64,000 nucleotides of DNA from Galbula dea (taxonomy: Eukaryota > Chordata > Aves > Piciformes > Galbulidae), in contig VWZX01008613.1 in NCBI GenBank assembly GCA_013399015.1, positions 407,174 through 471,173 on the forward strand, given 5' to 3'. Of this stretch, positions 46,435-60,378 are shown in pieces (position 1 is the first letter of the stretch; each line of letters begins with the position of its first letter). Made by a program: the position numbers and the translations under genes. The notes beneath the pieces were generated by a model. The model did no database searches. It was not told the DNA's origin and was given only the letters and a program-made list of their open reading frames with translations.

Positions 46435-46500
46435 ATGTTGGGTGGATGGTTGGACTCAATGACCTCAGAGGTCTTTTCCAACCATAATGATTCTATGTTT
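46435..46500 (+). repeat. Small CR1 3' tip
   Basis: Sense 3' end (TGGATGGTTGGACTCAATGA, CTCAGAGGTCTTTTCCAACC) with an AATGATTCTATG tail, 43 bases after an antisense CR1 piece. Confidence 0.85.
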
Positions 46501-49500
46501 CCTCACACACCTTCTGCCTATGCCAACTAAGAGTCTTCCACATAAAAATGGGAAAAAGTATAAACCTGACCTGTTTGGGGGCAGTAAGTTCTCAAGCTGG
46601 TCTTCTCTTATTTGTTATAAAAGGTGAAATAGCAAGGGCTTTGCAAAGGTCTTGTGGTTACTTAGCTACTCTGGTGTGATGCTGCTGAAAGCTGCTGTGT
46701 GAAATCTAAGGTACACACAGTTTAGTATTTCAAAAAAGACTGATAATCCCAGGAAGACACTGACCTGCAGCAGCAGGAGCTGCTATAGTCCTGGAAACTT
46801 GGAGATGTTTTTTAGGGTTTTAATGTTGTTGTCACTTTAGAGATTACATTTGAAAACCTCTCAAGAAGTTCTTATAATAGGTACAGAAAGTAAGAGCCTT
46901 AAATTCCATCTCTGCCTATCAAGGTTATGGGAGCTTGTTTTCTTAAGCATGAAAAGGCACAAGGATGATGTGGTTAAGAGCTGTCCTTTGGACATTCCTC
47001 ACCACTTGACCTGCCATCCAGATTTATGGCTATAAATAGACCTTACAGAAAATCAAAACAGAATTGTCACTTTAATGGTGTCTGATCATTTCATGTTCCT
47101 TCTTAAAAGGAGGAAATTCCTTCAAGTGGAATGTTCAGCAAGAGCACCCAAAATAGGACCTTTATTTTCCCTAAGCAGCCTTGGCTTCAAGGTTCTGACT
47201 CCTCCCAAGAATATTTCATGTAAGGCTCCAGGCAGTCTTGGCCCAGGAACTGGGCACTTGGTTGCTTGGCTAAGTTGCCTATCCCAGGCTTGTTTGGAAA
47301 GACAACAGGTAGACAGAGAAGCTGAGGACTGCAGTCCAAGGTCCCTTCCCAAAATCCAAGGGAGCTGTTTCCACAGCCTATGTGTGCTCCAGAGACCTTA
47401 ATGACTTGCATTAGATGCAGTGAAAGGAAAACTAGATTTGTTTAGGCAATGGCATCAAGAGATTAGCTCATGGGGTGGTTGGAAGGGCTGCCTGTGAGTC
47501 ACCAAGGTCTCGCACAATCCTTTGCTTAGTGGCTACATAACTAGAATCACAGGCTCATGTGTGCTGGAATAAATAGTGACACCAAGGCCCTCTTATGGGG
47601 TGCAACCTTTCTCTGACCCTGTTTATGAAGCCATCTTTCTTGGACACAGCTTTTGCCAGTCTCCTCAGAGGCTGAAGAAAACATCTTTGCAATTTCTTCT
47701 GCCTGAAGCCATGGGAAAGCTCTACAGTTCTGGAGGGATGGGACCATCAGGTGCAAAAAGGAAATGCACAGAAGATGATGATCTCCAAACCCTGTGGAAA
47801 GGACAGAAATGGAGAAGATCTGCAGAAGATTTGTAGCACCTGCAGATATGGAGAGGACAATTTCTGACCTTCAGACCTTTCTGGTTTTTTTTCTGTGGGG
47901 ATAGGCTGACATTGCCATAGAACAGAGGAATCAAAAGCAACTGTGTCAAGTTCAGGAGTTCTCAACACTCACATCTATCAGCATGAGAGCTGCTAGCTAA
48001 GGTGACACCACTCAGATCCAGGGAGCTTTCAAACTTAAAACCAGCCCCAAAGAAGGGACTGGGTACCAAAGGCACAAACCTGAATGATTTCCCAGGAGAA
48101 GAGAAGGGATGAACAGAGCACCCTGGTAAATCTGTATCTGCCTACCTGTTGAGCTGTCTGTAGGCTCTGGGTAAATCAACCTGCCTCTGTAGATGGTGGG
48201 AGAGAAGAGCTATGGCTTTACATGGATCTTTTACATCTTAGAAGCAGCCTGTAGCCACTTATTCCAGCCTTGATTTCCTGGATGTCAGGACATGCTGCAA
48301 AGGCCAATCTGGCAGTAAACCTTGGAGACCTGAAAGATGTTTTGTTCTGCTGGGCTGCAGAGATTTATCAACAAGTAGCTCTTTGGATGGCAGAGATGGT
48401 TCAGTATGAATGCTTTGAAGTGTGTCCTAGAGCAAAGAGAAGCTGGAGTCTTGCAGAAGGATGCATAGCAAAAGTAAAAGAGGGTTATCAGAAAAGGGAC
48501 ACAACTGGCTGTAGCCATTTTGGATGGCAGAAGAAGGTTGTCCCCACTGTCTGACACAAATCAGATGCAGGAGTGGAGCAAGGTTATTTTTCTCTTTTGG
48601 GTGACAGGATTTTGTCTAGGTCCTTCTCAGGTTAGGAGCAGGCTTTCATTGTTCTTGTAGATAGCAAGGTCCCAGTCTCTGCTGGGATTTCAGAGCAGTG
48701 CTGCCCTCCTGATCAATGAGGAAGATTTCCTTTGTGGTTCCCTATAAACAAACCTCATCTCTCATCATGAAGGAATACATCATTTGGAAATTTCAACCTC
48801 TCATTGTCTCCCCTGGTCTTTTCTACATATTTTGTCTCCAGGGAGCACTCTGAGCATCCTGACAACAGTTGAGATGTGAGCTATGGAAACAATGTCTCCT
48901 GGGATTTAAATCTTCCTTGGGATATTTGCTTGCAAACATCTGCCTCTTAGTGCAATCATGCTTCTTGCAGCAGAAAATTTGTTCTTCAGGAAGATTTTGA
49001 TGAGCCCTGGGACTCTGGCATGGGTGGTTTGTCTGTCCCCAAAGCAGGGGGAGGGATGGGAAAGGGGGGTGACTCTGGCAGATGCAGGGAAACTAACTCT
49101 GACCTTCCCATCATTTCAGGGTAGGATATGAGCAGATCGTTTCCCTTGGGCTTCATCCACACCATCCCTCCCTCTCTGCAGTGACAACAGTGTAAACAAC
49201 TGCAGCTCTGAAGCCAGAAAACTTGCAGCTGCATCCTCCAAGGGAACATGTTGGAGAAGTCACCTTGCAGGTTGCTGTGGACAGAAGGCAGCTGAAGTAG
49301 GGCATGTTTGGCCAAGAGCAGGGATGCTTGGTCAACCTGCTGCAACTCCACTCACCTTCAGAAAGTCTTTCCAACAGCACTCTCCACTCCAATTCCCAGA
49401 CAAAATGCACCAAGTCATACAACAATTGCATTGCTTTCTAGCTGAGGGACAGAAATCCCTGGAAGAAATGGGAGTGAGAAGACTGGTGAAGGTGGTGGGC

Positions 49501-50000
49501 CACTGGGAGGCTGCTGCAGTTCTCCTGCACCAGGTGGAGATTGGAGGGATGCTGACCCAAGAAGAGCAAGCCAAGTGCTAAGTGATCTCCTAAATCAAGG
49601 TCATAACTAAAAGAGGACTTGAAGACTCCACTCAAGACAGGCTCTGAGGAGTCTGGGAGCAGAGGTAGGGAGTGGCTGGAGAAGAGCTGCTCTGCAAGTT
49701 CCACATCACTCCTCACCATTCATCTGACAATAAGATTCTGTCCCTCCAGGCTACCTCTGAGACATACACCACAACAAGGCTGCTCAGCACTCCTGCTCTC
49801 CTGACCAGGCTCTTCTGCTCCCTCCAGTCCTGGGTATCATGCTTTGCAAATCTTAGAATGGCTTGTGCTGGGAGGCAGCACATTTTGGAGGTACATGTCT
49901 CTGTCCACAAACCCTAAAGGATGTGAGAAAGGAGATTTGATTGTCAGTTGGTAGTGGGATGGTTGCATCCTGAACTAGAGTAGATAAAAGTGCAGGAACT
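46501..50000. other. Intergenic stretch, no gene seen
   Basis: About 3.5 kb with no recognised exon, RNA gene or repeat. The frames at 48270-48554 and 49324-49581 (plus) are open but have no family resemblance and compete with frames on the other strand. Confidence 0.4.
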
Positions 50001-53000
50001 GATCCATCATTCGTGGCTTCAGCCAGTGTAAGGTGGGTAAGATGAGCATTGCTCAGCCAATTTACAACCCACTTGGGATGCAACCTTGCCTCTCAGCATC
50101 TTGTACTTTGACCTTTTTTCTTTTGTGTTGCTTCCTCTTTCCAAGGACACAGTTGCACACAGGGCTGGAGATCACCTTTTGTTTTATACCACCCCAACAC
50201 CTGTGGGCCACCTCATGGTGGGCTCATAATTAAGAGACTAATTTCCTTTGGCCAGGGAAGGGGTGTTGGGGGGCTGCAGGTGGTGATTCAGGACAGATGA
50301 ATTAGGCTATGATCCTCCCAAATTCCTCATTCTGAGGAACATTTGTTTTCCACAAACAACATGGAACTCACTGTCTGCAGCAATCAACTGCCTACAGTGG
50401 GCTCTGTAGAATATCCCAAAGAAGGAGGTTTCTTCAGCAAAAAGGAATTATCTAGGGAAAAATAAAGTTCTCTCAAAAAGAAATTTACTTCTCTAAAAGA
50501 CATTTTTCCATTGTAGAAGCCCCTGTGACAGAAGCAATGATGCAGTTTGCCAGGGGCACTACCTCCTGCCTGGTTCAGAACAAAGATGTTCATTTGTTTA
50601 GTGTGTGCTTCAGGGTAGCTTGAGGAAGAAATCCTCAAATACCCTCCAGCTTCCCTCTCTCACACCCTTCTTGTCCAAAGACCAGGCAGAGCCCTTGGCT
50701 TTATGCCACAGGTTTTGTATTTAGCCCTTTGGAGATGTACCCAAAGGTTTGGATTTCACTGGTACTGTAAGAATCAGCTGTGCCACCCTGAGCACCTAAT
50801 TTATAGACCATTGCTCAGGTAACCTTGATCCAGAGTCTTGTCTGCCTGGGAGAAGGAGCTTCTTGTTTGAAGGTGTTGTGTTGAATAACCATGAGTACAA
50901 AGAGCTAGACAAAAGGAAAGGATGAGATCTTTCCTGATACAGCCAAGTCTGCTGACATTGAAATGGAGTACTATCAGCTTCCACCAACTAAGCACCTGGA
51001 CATTGTGGTTTCCAACCTTCTCCAGCTTGTGCAGCTGTAAAATTACATTCCTGGAGTTGAGACATCTGTCTTATGAATTTCAGCTGACTGACAATAGGTA
51101 AGGATCTTTCCCACACCCACTGGAGACATCCATGGGCTGTAGCTGGAAGACTGGTGACTCAAGAGCAAAGGTTCTCTACTTTCACTACGAAAAATGGAAG
51201 ACTTCCAGTTTCACCTGGAGCAAACAAAGGGAGACACCAAACCCATTCTTTTTTTGTGGCTCTTTGTTCACAGAGTATTTTTAGTCCAGTTGAAGATCTT
51301 TTTGTGTATCCATGATGTTTGATTAAACACAAAATGATGACCCTCAGGATATTTTTGTAAGTGTCACTCTGCCTGGCCTGACACCTCCTTGCAATGCCAA
51401 TTTTACACGTCACTCTGGGAATTCAGGTGTGGTTTTAACATCTTATTTTATTAGTGATGCTCAATAATTAATTAAAACAAATCATCACATCCCTCTCTGA
51501 ATTCTGGAACCCAAACTTTTCTTATCCATCATCACCAGGGAAACACTCAGGAGAAGTAAAGAGAAGAGCTATATCTGCTTAACAAACACTTATGTCCTTT
51601 CAGGGTGCACTATGATGCAAAGGGTGCTTGTCAGGCCACTTGGTGCTCTCCAGACCATGTTTTAACCCCAAATCCACCTCATCTATTCTGCAGCCTCCTA
51701 CCAGCTTGCTGAAGTGAAGATCTGCAGGATACAGAAGTGATCACATTTCATGATGCCCTTTAAATCTCAGAGTCCTGAGAAGCAAGAGGGAGAAAAAATT
51801 GTCTGTCTGGGTCTGAAGAGAGGATGCATGGAAACAGAGCAGGAGTGTCTGGAGAAACATCACAAAAAGAAGTGGGCTTGTGGCTTGATGTACACTTAAT
51901 CTTCTGCTGTAAATCTACACCTAGATGTTTATAAAGAGGTTAAGGACAGACACATTGTCATCTGACCACAGCCACAGATGATGTCTGTGGTAGAGCCTGC
52001 AATGCTCCCCACCCCAAATTGGTGTTTCCACATCCACACAATTCATTTAAAGTACAATCTACTTGCAAATTTACTGAAGCAGATGTGGCAAGTGCTACAT
52101 GGGGCAAGAAACACCCCAGTAAGGTAGAAGGGTTGCCTGTATGTTACTACCACTGCTGTTGGCAGGTTCAGCCTTGGAAAGGAACACTGGATAAAATGAG
52201 AGGACTATATTCAAATGACTTAAATTCCACCTAGACCATCTTACTGTCACTCATGGGCTCCTCACCTAACTGGCCTGGGCCTTCAATATCCAGAAATAAC
52301 CTAAGACATCATTTAAGTTTTAAATGTCCTGTTTGTTTGCTTTTTTTTTTCTTTTGTAATTACTTCAAAATTCATTTTGGAAGTTTTAAATCAAGAAGAC
52401 CCATCCCCTTCCTTGAGATCTTTCTGAAGCAGTGGCATATGAACCATGGCAGGGGAGGGAGTGAGAGACTTCACTTAAACATGATCTTGCTGACTCCACC
52501 ATAAAGCAATCCAGACTAAATCACTGCCCTTTTCTTCTTATTGTTCTGGAAGCCAGAAAGCCAGGCAACAGCACTAATGTTCACTTGTTGAAGGGAAAGC
52601 ACAAAATTTACTCTCTCCTGAGCTTAACCTCCAGGCTGTTTGGAGTTCTGAAATCACAGCCTGGCAAAGGGCCAACTCCAAATAATAACTCATCACTTCA
52701 ACTTGTTTCCAAAGAGAGGAAAAAAATAACACCAACAAATCCAATCAACCAAAAATAAGCAAAACAAGAAAGCTCCACCCATCCTCTCTCTAATTCCAGG
52801 CATTGAAACATTGAGATTTGGCTGCTTCTTCAGACTTCCTAGCAGAGGTTAGAACACAGCAGATAAGTGCAGAGGGGACACCAACACGCTTTACTCTGCC
52901 AGTTTTCCAGTAGCTTTACTTTAAAAATAAGAAGGTGTAATGGGCTCTCCTTTTTGCCTCATGTGGTGTTCAGTAGGTGAATAATAAAAACACAACATAA

Positions 53001-53744
53001 AGCCCAGCTCCAGGAAGATGTTTGTTTTTAGCTCATAAAACTGGGATCTTCCAGAAGAGGTCTGGAAGGGAGTGAGGCCACCTCCCCTCCTACGTATTGG
53101 AGCAGCTAAAGTGTTCATCTCAGAAGGTTAAACCTCCCCTGAGCTCCTCATCTCCCTGGCTCTTGCAGAGCTTCAGATCATCACCTGGGATCAGGTGTGT
53201 GTACAGCCCTGCCACAGGAGCCCACTATGCAGCTAGGAGGATGACAGGGTCATGGTTCAGTGACAGAGCTTTAGGTGACCTCACTGCATGGTTGAGAGAA
53301 CCTATCTGTGCTTCCTGAGTGTTATATGCTTAGACTCTGTAACAAGTTAGGGCTGGGCTGGCCACTAAAAGTGTGACAGACACTCCTGTCCCCTCCTCCC
53401 TGCAGCTGCCACCTCTGACTTCCTGCAGCCCAAGGTGGGACACAAGCTGGAGCAGTGCCCTTGGTGTGCAGAGGAGCAAGTGTAAGGCAGAGAGCCTTTC
53501 TGCAGCCCAAGCCTTGGCAGGAACTCTCCCCATGGAGTGTTGTCCCTGCTAGCAGCAGCCAGTGGCTGGGAGAACATGCTGGGAGCTGCAGAAAGTGCAG
53601 CCCTGAGAAGAGACTGAGCTGGGAAGGGAAATCCCTGAGCAGAACTAGTTCTGTTCTAGCTCAAACCAGGATGAGTCTGTACCTTCACTGTTGGATTAGC
53701 AATCCCTTTGCATGAGCCACAGTTTGTACTGCACTGGTGAGCAT
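50001..53744. other. Intergenic stretch, no gene seen
   Basis: No exon or recognised repeat. An AT-rich patch with TAATTAATTAAAAC lies near 51464. A G+C-richer part around 53380-53640 contains two related words, CTGCAGCCCAAG, at about 53423 and 53503. Confidence 0.4.
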
Positions 53745-54042
53745 GGCATGAAGGGACTCAAGAGACAGGGCAGGCAGAAGAGACCAAGGAGTTGGACATG
53801 GCTTCAAGTTGCACCAGTGGAGGTTCAGATTGAGTATGAGGAAGAAGTTCTTCACCAAAGAGGGTTATCAGGCATTGGCACAGGCTGCCTAGGGAGGTGG
53901 TGGAGTCACCATCCCTGGAAGTGCTCACAAATGTGTAGATGTAGTGCTTGGGGCCATGTGGTGGCCATGAGAATGTTAGTTGGATGGTTGGACTGCATGA
54001 TCTCAGAAGTCTTTTCCAACTGTAATGATTCTATGATTCTGT
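53745..54042 (+). repeat. CR1 LINE fragment, 3' end with intact tail
   Basis: Sense copy of the class at 8985 and 16290, with GGAGGTTCAGATTGAGTATG, GGAGGTGGTGGAGTCACCAT and a clear microsatellite-like tail TGATTCTATGATTCTGTG at the right end. Confidence 0.93.
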
Positions 54043-55919
54043 GATCTTTGCTTTCTGCCTTGAAGGACTCTGAAGTATTTTGCAAGTTGTGAGCAGTGCA
54101 GAAATGTAGCTTTTCCAGAGCTGGGAACTCCAGAGAACTGCAAAAATAAACCAAATCCAGGTAAATCCTAAGCTCTAGGGTGGAAGAACAAAAATATCTC
54201 ACAGCACAGTGTGGTTTTATTTTCATTCCAGAGTAAGGTTGCTAGGCAAGGTGGGTGTTGAATGGATCTCCTAGGAGTTTACTGCTGCAACCCTCTGCAG
54301 ATATTTCAAAGCTGTAAATTGACTTTGCAAATCAGAGGCCAGCTGCAAAAGAGGAGGAAAGATGGATCTGCTTACCCTTGTTTAAAGCTCCCAATGTAAA
54401 TACTTGAGTGAAGCAGTAGCTGTTTTATTCTGAAGGTTTGTTCCATATGAGAAAACATCAGTTTTCCTAGTGGAAGTGTCAAAGATGGAATGTGCAATAT
54501 GACACAGTTTTCCTCCTGTTTTCTCACACATTTTCTGTTTAAAAACCAGGCAATTCAGTGAAATCAGGTGCTTCCTGTAAACAGTTTTGATTGCACAAAA
54601 TTGGTGTGTGCCTGAAAAGAGACTCAAAATAGCCTCACTTCTATCCAGTGGGATTGTTGTTGGCAAAGTTTGATCAACAGAAACATGGAGCAGAGGATGG
54701 CAAAAAAAAAAACCCCAGAAGTCACTCAGTTTTGTGTAGAACAAAATCCTCCTTCAGCAATAAATGATCAATATGTTGAAGAATTTTGTCCAGTGTTTTC
54801 AGTTCAGCTCTTATGCCCTTGAAATTGGTAAGTAGCTGAGGTCACCAAGGAGGGGTCAAATATGTTGAAGGAGCACAGTGCTTCCCTTGTAGACATGTAA
54901 TGAACCAAGGGGTCACCTGGAATAAGGAAGTTACCCAGGTTTTCAGCAGCTGTTTGGTTTTTGTCCTTGTCTTTATGAATTTACACCATCCATCTATGAT
55001 ATCTTACCTGGCTTTGTGGTGGAATTTAGATGCCTGGCCCTTTGCAGGAGGACTTTTAGTAGGTTGTGTTCTGAGGTGAACTGAGATATTGTCTGGCAGC
55101 CAGGGAGTAGTTTTTAGGTTGGAGGTTGGTGTAGGTTGTGGAAGAGGAATAGTCTGTGCAAGTGCATGGGTGGGACAAGAAAGACCACAAGGATCTTGAG
55201 GAAGGTGGTTAGGCTTATGAGCCTCCACAGGATGAGATTTGATGGCAGGGGAACAAGGCAGGAGAAGGGATTTATGAACAAGGAGGAACATCTCTTGGAG
55301 CACAGCAAAGGTGAGTGAAGGGAATATGGCAGAATGAAGGTAACACTCTTGTGGTAGTGAGACCACTGCTCCTTGGAGCCAAGAGTTTGCATTAATGAGC
55401 TCAAGAAGTTCTCAGAAAAAATGGAAGGGGAATATCAGAGGGATTTAGAAAACCTGTGCAGAGGAATGTGCTTGCATTTGTATACCTGGTAAAGACAGAG
55501 ACAGAAGGTCAAGAAGTGCAAGATGCATAGAGGTCAGGGTGGGCCAAATGGGAAAAAACATTCTTATTTTGTTCAGAAAAATCTTTGCTAGTTGCTGAAG
55601 CTTCTGCCTGCTTCCAAATCCATTCCAGCCCTCGAGGTGATGGCTTGCTCTCCTCTGCTTGCTTTACTGCAAATCATGGTATCTCCTCTTGCTTTTCCAA
55701 GGTCCCATCAGGAGGACCAGATGCTTCCTCTGGCAACAGCAGGAATATTAATGCCAGGAACTTCAAGCCTCAGCCTTGCCCCCTGAGAAGTTCACTGGAC
55801 TCCTTGTGTCTACAAGCACAAAGGTGCCTCACCAGCTTTTGTTTCTCCTTCTGCACCAGGAGGGGATGAAGGCAAATCAGCTGTTCAGTCACCTAACTGA
55901 AGACTCCTGTATCTGGGGG
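54043..55919. other. Intergenic stretch, no gene seen
   Basis: No exon or repeat is recognised. The 120-codon minus-strand frame at 55366-55004 has no domain I can identify. Confidence 0.45.
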
Positions 55920-56095
55920 GGATCACCCTCATGTACCCCAGGCACTGGTACATGCTAGAGGCTACCCAGCTAGAAAACAACTTGGCAGAAAAGGACCTGA
56001 GGGTCCTGGTAACACCAAGTTGATCACAATTCAGCAATGTACTCTTGTGGCAAAGAAGGCCAGTGGTGTCCTGTGTTGTGTTAGACAAAGTATTG
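55920..56095 (+). repeat. CR1 LINE fragment, internal ORF2 part
   Basis: Sense fragment of CR1 ORF2 (ACTGGTACATGCTAGAGGCT, AAAGGACCTGAGGGTCCTGG, GCAAAGAAGGCCAGTGGTGT). Both flanking CR1 parts are missing. Confidence 0.8.
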
Positions 56096-56717
56096 ACAAC
56101 AGGTTGAGGGAGGTGACCTCTCCTTTCCTCCCCTCTCCTCTCCTCCATACACTTCCACCCCCATCCTCCCCTGAATTGCTGGAGTAGAGTTAAAACAGCT
56201 CAGAGGGACAGCTGTGTGTTGTGGGTGATAGTGTGTGGGTGACAGATGCCTACCACCCAGGCACATAGGTATATTTAAAATAGGATAAATAAAGCACTGA
56301 CAGACTCCTTTTGTAGCCTTCTCCAACAACTTAGAGCTTGGTGAGACTATTTCACAGAGTGGTTACCATCATTTCAATACACATTGTTACCCTGGCAACA
56401 GGTTTTTTCTCACACTTTGTGATTTGTTTTGGTTATTTCTTGACATATCTTATTTTTCTTCAGGAGCTACCATTGTCTCAGGGATGCTTGCTCCCTTCCT
56501 CATCTTTTCAAAAGAATTAAGCTAATCAGTGAAAATTTTTTAACCTAAATGATATCTCACTCTCTGGTCATTTTCCAGTGTTTTTCTGCTTTTATTTGAT
56601 AATATTAAGTAAAAAGACAACAATAACCCTAAGCTAGCAAAAAAAGCCTACTAAGAGTGCTCTGAGGAGCAGAGCTCACTGAACTCTATATGTCCAGGCA
56701 ATATAGTGTGTTGAACA
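56096..56717. other. Intergenic stretch with a short pyrimidine run
   Basis: Bases 56117-56146 are all C or T. Otherwise no feature is recognised. Confidence 0.5.
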
Positions 56718-57250
56718 GTCATAGAATCAGAGAATGTTTGGGGTTCAAAGGGACCTTTCAAGGTCATCAACTCCCCTGCAGTCAGCAGGGACATCTGCAA
56801 CTAGAGCAGGTTGCTCAGAGCCTCAAACAACGTCAGCTGGGATGGTTCCAGGGATGGGAGATCTCTCACCTTTCTTGGTAACCTAGGCCAGGGTCTCACC
56901 ACCCTCATTGTCAAACATATCTACCTTCTATCTAGTCTAAATCTCTCTCTTTTAGTTTCAAACCATCACCCCTTGTCCTACTAAAAGGACAGGCTCTGCT
57001 AAAAAGTCTGTTCCCATCTTTCTCACAGGTCCCTTTAAGTACTGCAAGGCTGCAGTAAGATCTCCCTGGAGCCTTCTCTTCTCCAGACTGAACAACCCCA
57101 ACTCTCTCAGCCTGGCCTCACACCAGAGAGCTTCCAGCCCTCAGATCATTTCTGTGGCCTCCTCTGGACCCACTCCAAGAGGTCCATATCTCTCCTGTGC
57201 TGAGGACTCTAGAGCTGGATGCAGAACTTCAGGTAGGTTCTCATTTCATG
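56718..57250 (-). repeat. CR1 LINE fragment, about 0.5 kb
   Basis: Antisense copy from GTCATAGAATCAGAGAATGT through GTTTCAAACCATCACCCCTT and CAGAGAGCTTCCAGCCCTCA to GTGCTGAGGACTCTAGAGCT. Same class as the copies at 6233 and 38370. Confidence 0.92.
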
Positions 57251-57957
57251 ACCCCCAATGTCTTTTGATAATGTGTAAACTCACCCTGCCTCCTCTCTCT
57301 GCCTCTGTCAGGGTTGACCCAGAAGGAAAAATACAGCAACAGGACTCTGGAAGGAGATAAATACACAGCTCAGAAATGCAGAATTTGGTGATAGGATACA
57401 AGATTCCATCTGTCAACAGCACCAGCACTCAGAAAAAGGTGTTTTTTTTTGTTAAATGACCTAAATATGAGCTTGGGACCCACCCTTCCAAAACTGTGAA
57501 TGGCTTAAGCATGTCACCTCATAGTCACCTAAATGGCCATGCTTGAGGATGCCTAGGGATCCATCTGAAGGGTGTGAGTAGGGAAGGAAATGGTGAGGGT
57601 GTCCCTTTGGGGACAAACAGCATATCAAGAAATATTTCATAGCAGTGAAAGCTATTTGGCTGCAGAGCTGGCTCCCAGAGGAAGTCCTCTTGGAGGGTCT
57701 CCAGACTATTGCATGGGGCTGCACAAGCTGCAGGGAACACACTTTGGATAATGTTATTATTGATTATGTTTTCCATGGTGGCACTAAACAAACCAACCCA
57801 GCAGCCAGAGAAAAGTTATCTAGTGAAAGCTTCTGTGTGAACTCAGGGCTGGAAAGAACCACAGCCAGGCTAGACAGTGTGCAACAACACAACCCTTATT
57901 CTCTCATGCTTTGCCAGGCCTGTGAATGCACTTCCCCTAGGACATCCACCCCAAACA
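57251..57957. other. Intergenic stretch, no gene seen
   Basis: No exon or repeat is recognised. Confidence 0.45.
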
Positions 57958-58076
57958 CTGAATCATAGAATGGTTTGGGTTGGAGGGGACCTCAATGATC
58001 ATGTAGTTCCACCTCTCCCCTCCCCCCCTTCACAGGTACATCAAGACATTTACCAAAATCATCCTGAGCCACAGTG
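57958..58076 (-). repeat. CR1 LINE fragment, diverged 3' tip
   Basis: Antisense 3' tip (GAATCATAGAATGGTTTGGG, TTGGAGGGGACCTCAATGAT). The right part is diverged, so the boundary near 58076 is approximate. Confidence 0.8.
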
Positions 58077-59835
58077 AAGTTGTTGAGCATTGCTTTTCCC
58101 AGGACCTTTCAGTGTGATCAGCATTTTGGAGGGGCTAAGATGTTCCTGATGCAAGATATTAGAAAATAAACTAGCTTTAGCAGCTGTCCCCTAGGAAAGC
58201 ATTGGCCTTTTATCAGGAGAAGAAAATACTAGCAGTTTACTAAGGCCTTTGCCTCAAACCTTTGCTAATCCATCACATGGGTGTGCAAATAATTTCATCC
58301 CATGATGCAGGGCATTAGAAGTGGGGGGGAAATCAATATGGGTTTTTACCTTCTTTGAAGCAGATAGCACTGATCAGAGAATGAAGCCTAATAACTGGTA
58401 GGAGTCTGGAGAGGAGAAAAGAGGAAGGATTTCTGAGAGCATCCAAGGATTAATTACACTGGGAAGAAGAGGTTTTCTCTATGATCTTCCATGTAGTGGA
58501 GGTGCTGTGTGACTTTAAATCCACTCCTTTTAATTTACCATATGTCCTAGCTTGGAAATTCCCCATTCCACATAAAATGTCTGTGCCATCTATGACTTGT
58601 CTTCTACCAAAACTGAACATATTGATTCAAATTAGGTGCTACAGCCAAATATAAATAGGTCCTGTCTAGACAGACAATGTAATAGAGAAGTGAAATAAAA
58701 GGTTTTAAATGTACCAGGCTCCTGACTTCACTGTACTGATCCAGAGGCATTTGTAGGTTGAACTAGGCTATCAAAGAAAGGAAAGTGGAAATGATTCACT
58801 ATGCATTCATCTGTTAGGTTTTCATGTCTTGAATTAGAACAGCCTGGGAAATTAGATACAGAATGAGCTGGGGTCCACTAAACTAGCTGGATAGCAAAGC
58901 TAAAGGGAAACTCTCTGCTGGTGGCTACTTCTGTTCCCAAACTCCTACCTCAGCATCATCTCAGGACAGCACCATGTCACCAAGAGCAAAGTAAGGAGAT
59001 AGCACTGCAATGTCTCTGCTGAATTCAATTAAAGCATTGGAGATTTTAGGCAACAAAAGTGGGAGGTCAACCATCCACAGGCTGAAGGATGTGGTGCTCC
59101 CATAGGGGAAGAGGTTTTGTGTGGCCAGGTCAGATCACCTTTTCCAGGCAGATTCAGGGCAGGCACTTGCCCATAAGCAAACAGGGAAAGACAAGGACAG
59201 TCACACCATCAACAACCTTGGTGTCACTGAACCCTTAAACATAACAAGAGTTCAGAGGCAGTAGGATCAAGCTTGCACCTTCTCCTAATTTATCTTCTAC
59301 CCTTTCCCAAGGAGAACTGATATTTTCTGCAGTTGTGACTTTATTGTACCCCTGTGGGAAGCTATTTCCTGACCAATGAAGGGAACAAACATCAATATTT
59401 TCCTGGGTCTGCCTGGTTGCATGAACCATTTCCCTCTGGAGATTTACAAGTGCAGCACTAAAAGGGTCAGTAATGTCTATGGAGGATTACAACAAGGCCA
59501 TGGTGGAGAAACAGTGAGTAGCATCAAGCTGTTGAATACATGAGGACAGTCAGGCTGTAACATACTGATAGAGGATTATCAGATAGATTAGACTATCTTG
59601 AATGTAGCCTTAGTTGGATGGTTACAGATGTGTTTACTCAAGCCCAATATTTATATTTCAATAAGAATATTGAAAAAAAATTATAAAGGGCTTTTAAAAA
59701 GCAGCAACAAGTGTTCTTTACATGACAACTTTAATCAAGAGGTTTAAAAGCTTTCCTTCTTCAGCTTCACCATGAGAGTTGAGTTGACATGCTCTCATTC
59801 TTGCAAGTATTTCTACAGAAATGCCCTTCCTGAGA
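58077..59835. other. Intergenic stretch, no gene seen
   Basis: No exon or repeat is recognised. Confidence 0.45.
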
Positions 59836-60378
59836 GAATCCCAGCATGGTGGTGGTTGGAAGGGACCTCTGAAAATGATCCAGTCCAATCCCCTGCTACA
59901 GCAGGGTCACCCACAGCAGCTTGCCCAGGATCACCTCCAGCTGCCTTGGGAATCTCCCCACAGAAGGAGACTCCACAGCCTCTCTGGGCAGCCTGGGCCA
60001 GGGTTTCAACACTCTCACACCAAACAAGTTTCTTCTCCTGTTCAGATGGAACCTCTTGGGTTCCAGTTTGTGCCCAGTGCCCCTTGGCCTGTCCCTGGGC
60101 ACCACTAAGGAGAGTCTGGCCTCATATTCTAAATATCTATAAGCATTAAGAAGATCTCCTCTCAACCTTCTCCTCTCCAGGCTAAGCAGCTCTCAGACTT
60201 TCCTCCTCCAAGACATGCCCCAGTGCCTTCAGCATCTTTTTAGCCTCTACTGGACTCTCTTCAGTAGTTCCTTGGTCCATGAGGTTATTCTTCTCCAGGT
60301 GCAGAGCTCTGCACTTGCCCTTGTTGAATTTCACTTGGTTTCTCTCCATCCATTTCTCTAGCCTACTCTAGAACACAG
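59836..60378 (-). repeat. CR1 LINE fragment, about 0.5 kb (second class)
   Basis: Antisense copy from GAATCCCAGCATGGTGGTGG through GGTCACCCACAGCAGCTTGC and GTGCCCCTTGGCCTGTCCCT into ORF2-end sequence (AACCTTCTCCTCTCCAGGCT) and on to about 60378. Confidence 0.92.

Noticed and set aside
49324..49581. Plus-strand 85-codon frame with charged helical-looking sequence
   Set aside because: Overlapped by equally long minus-strand frames, no domain, and no splice-site or neighbour evidence.
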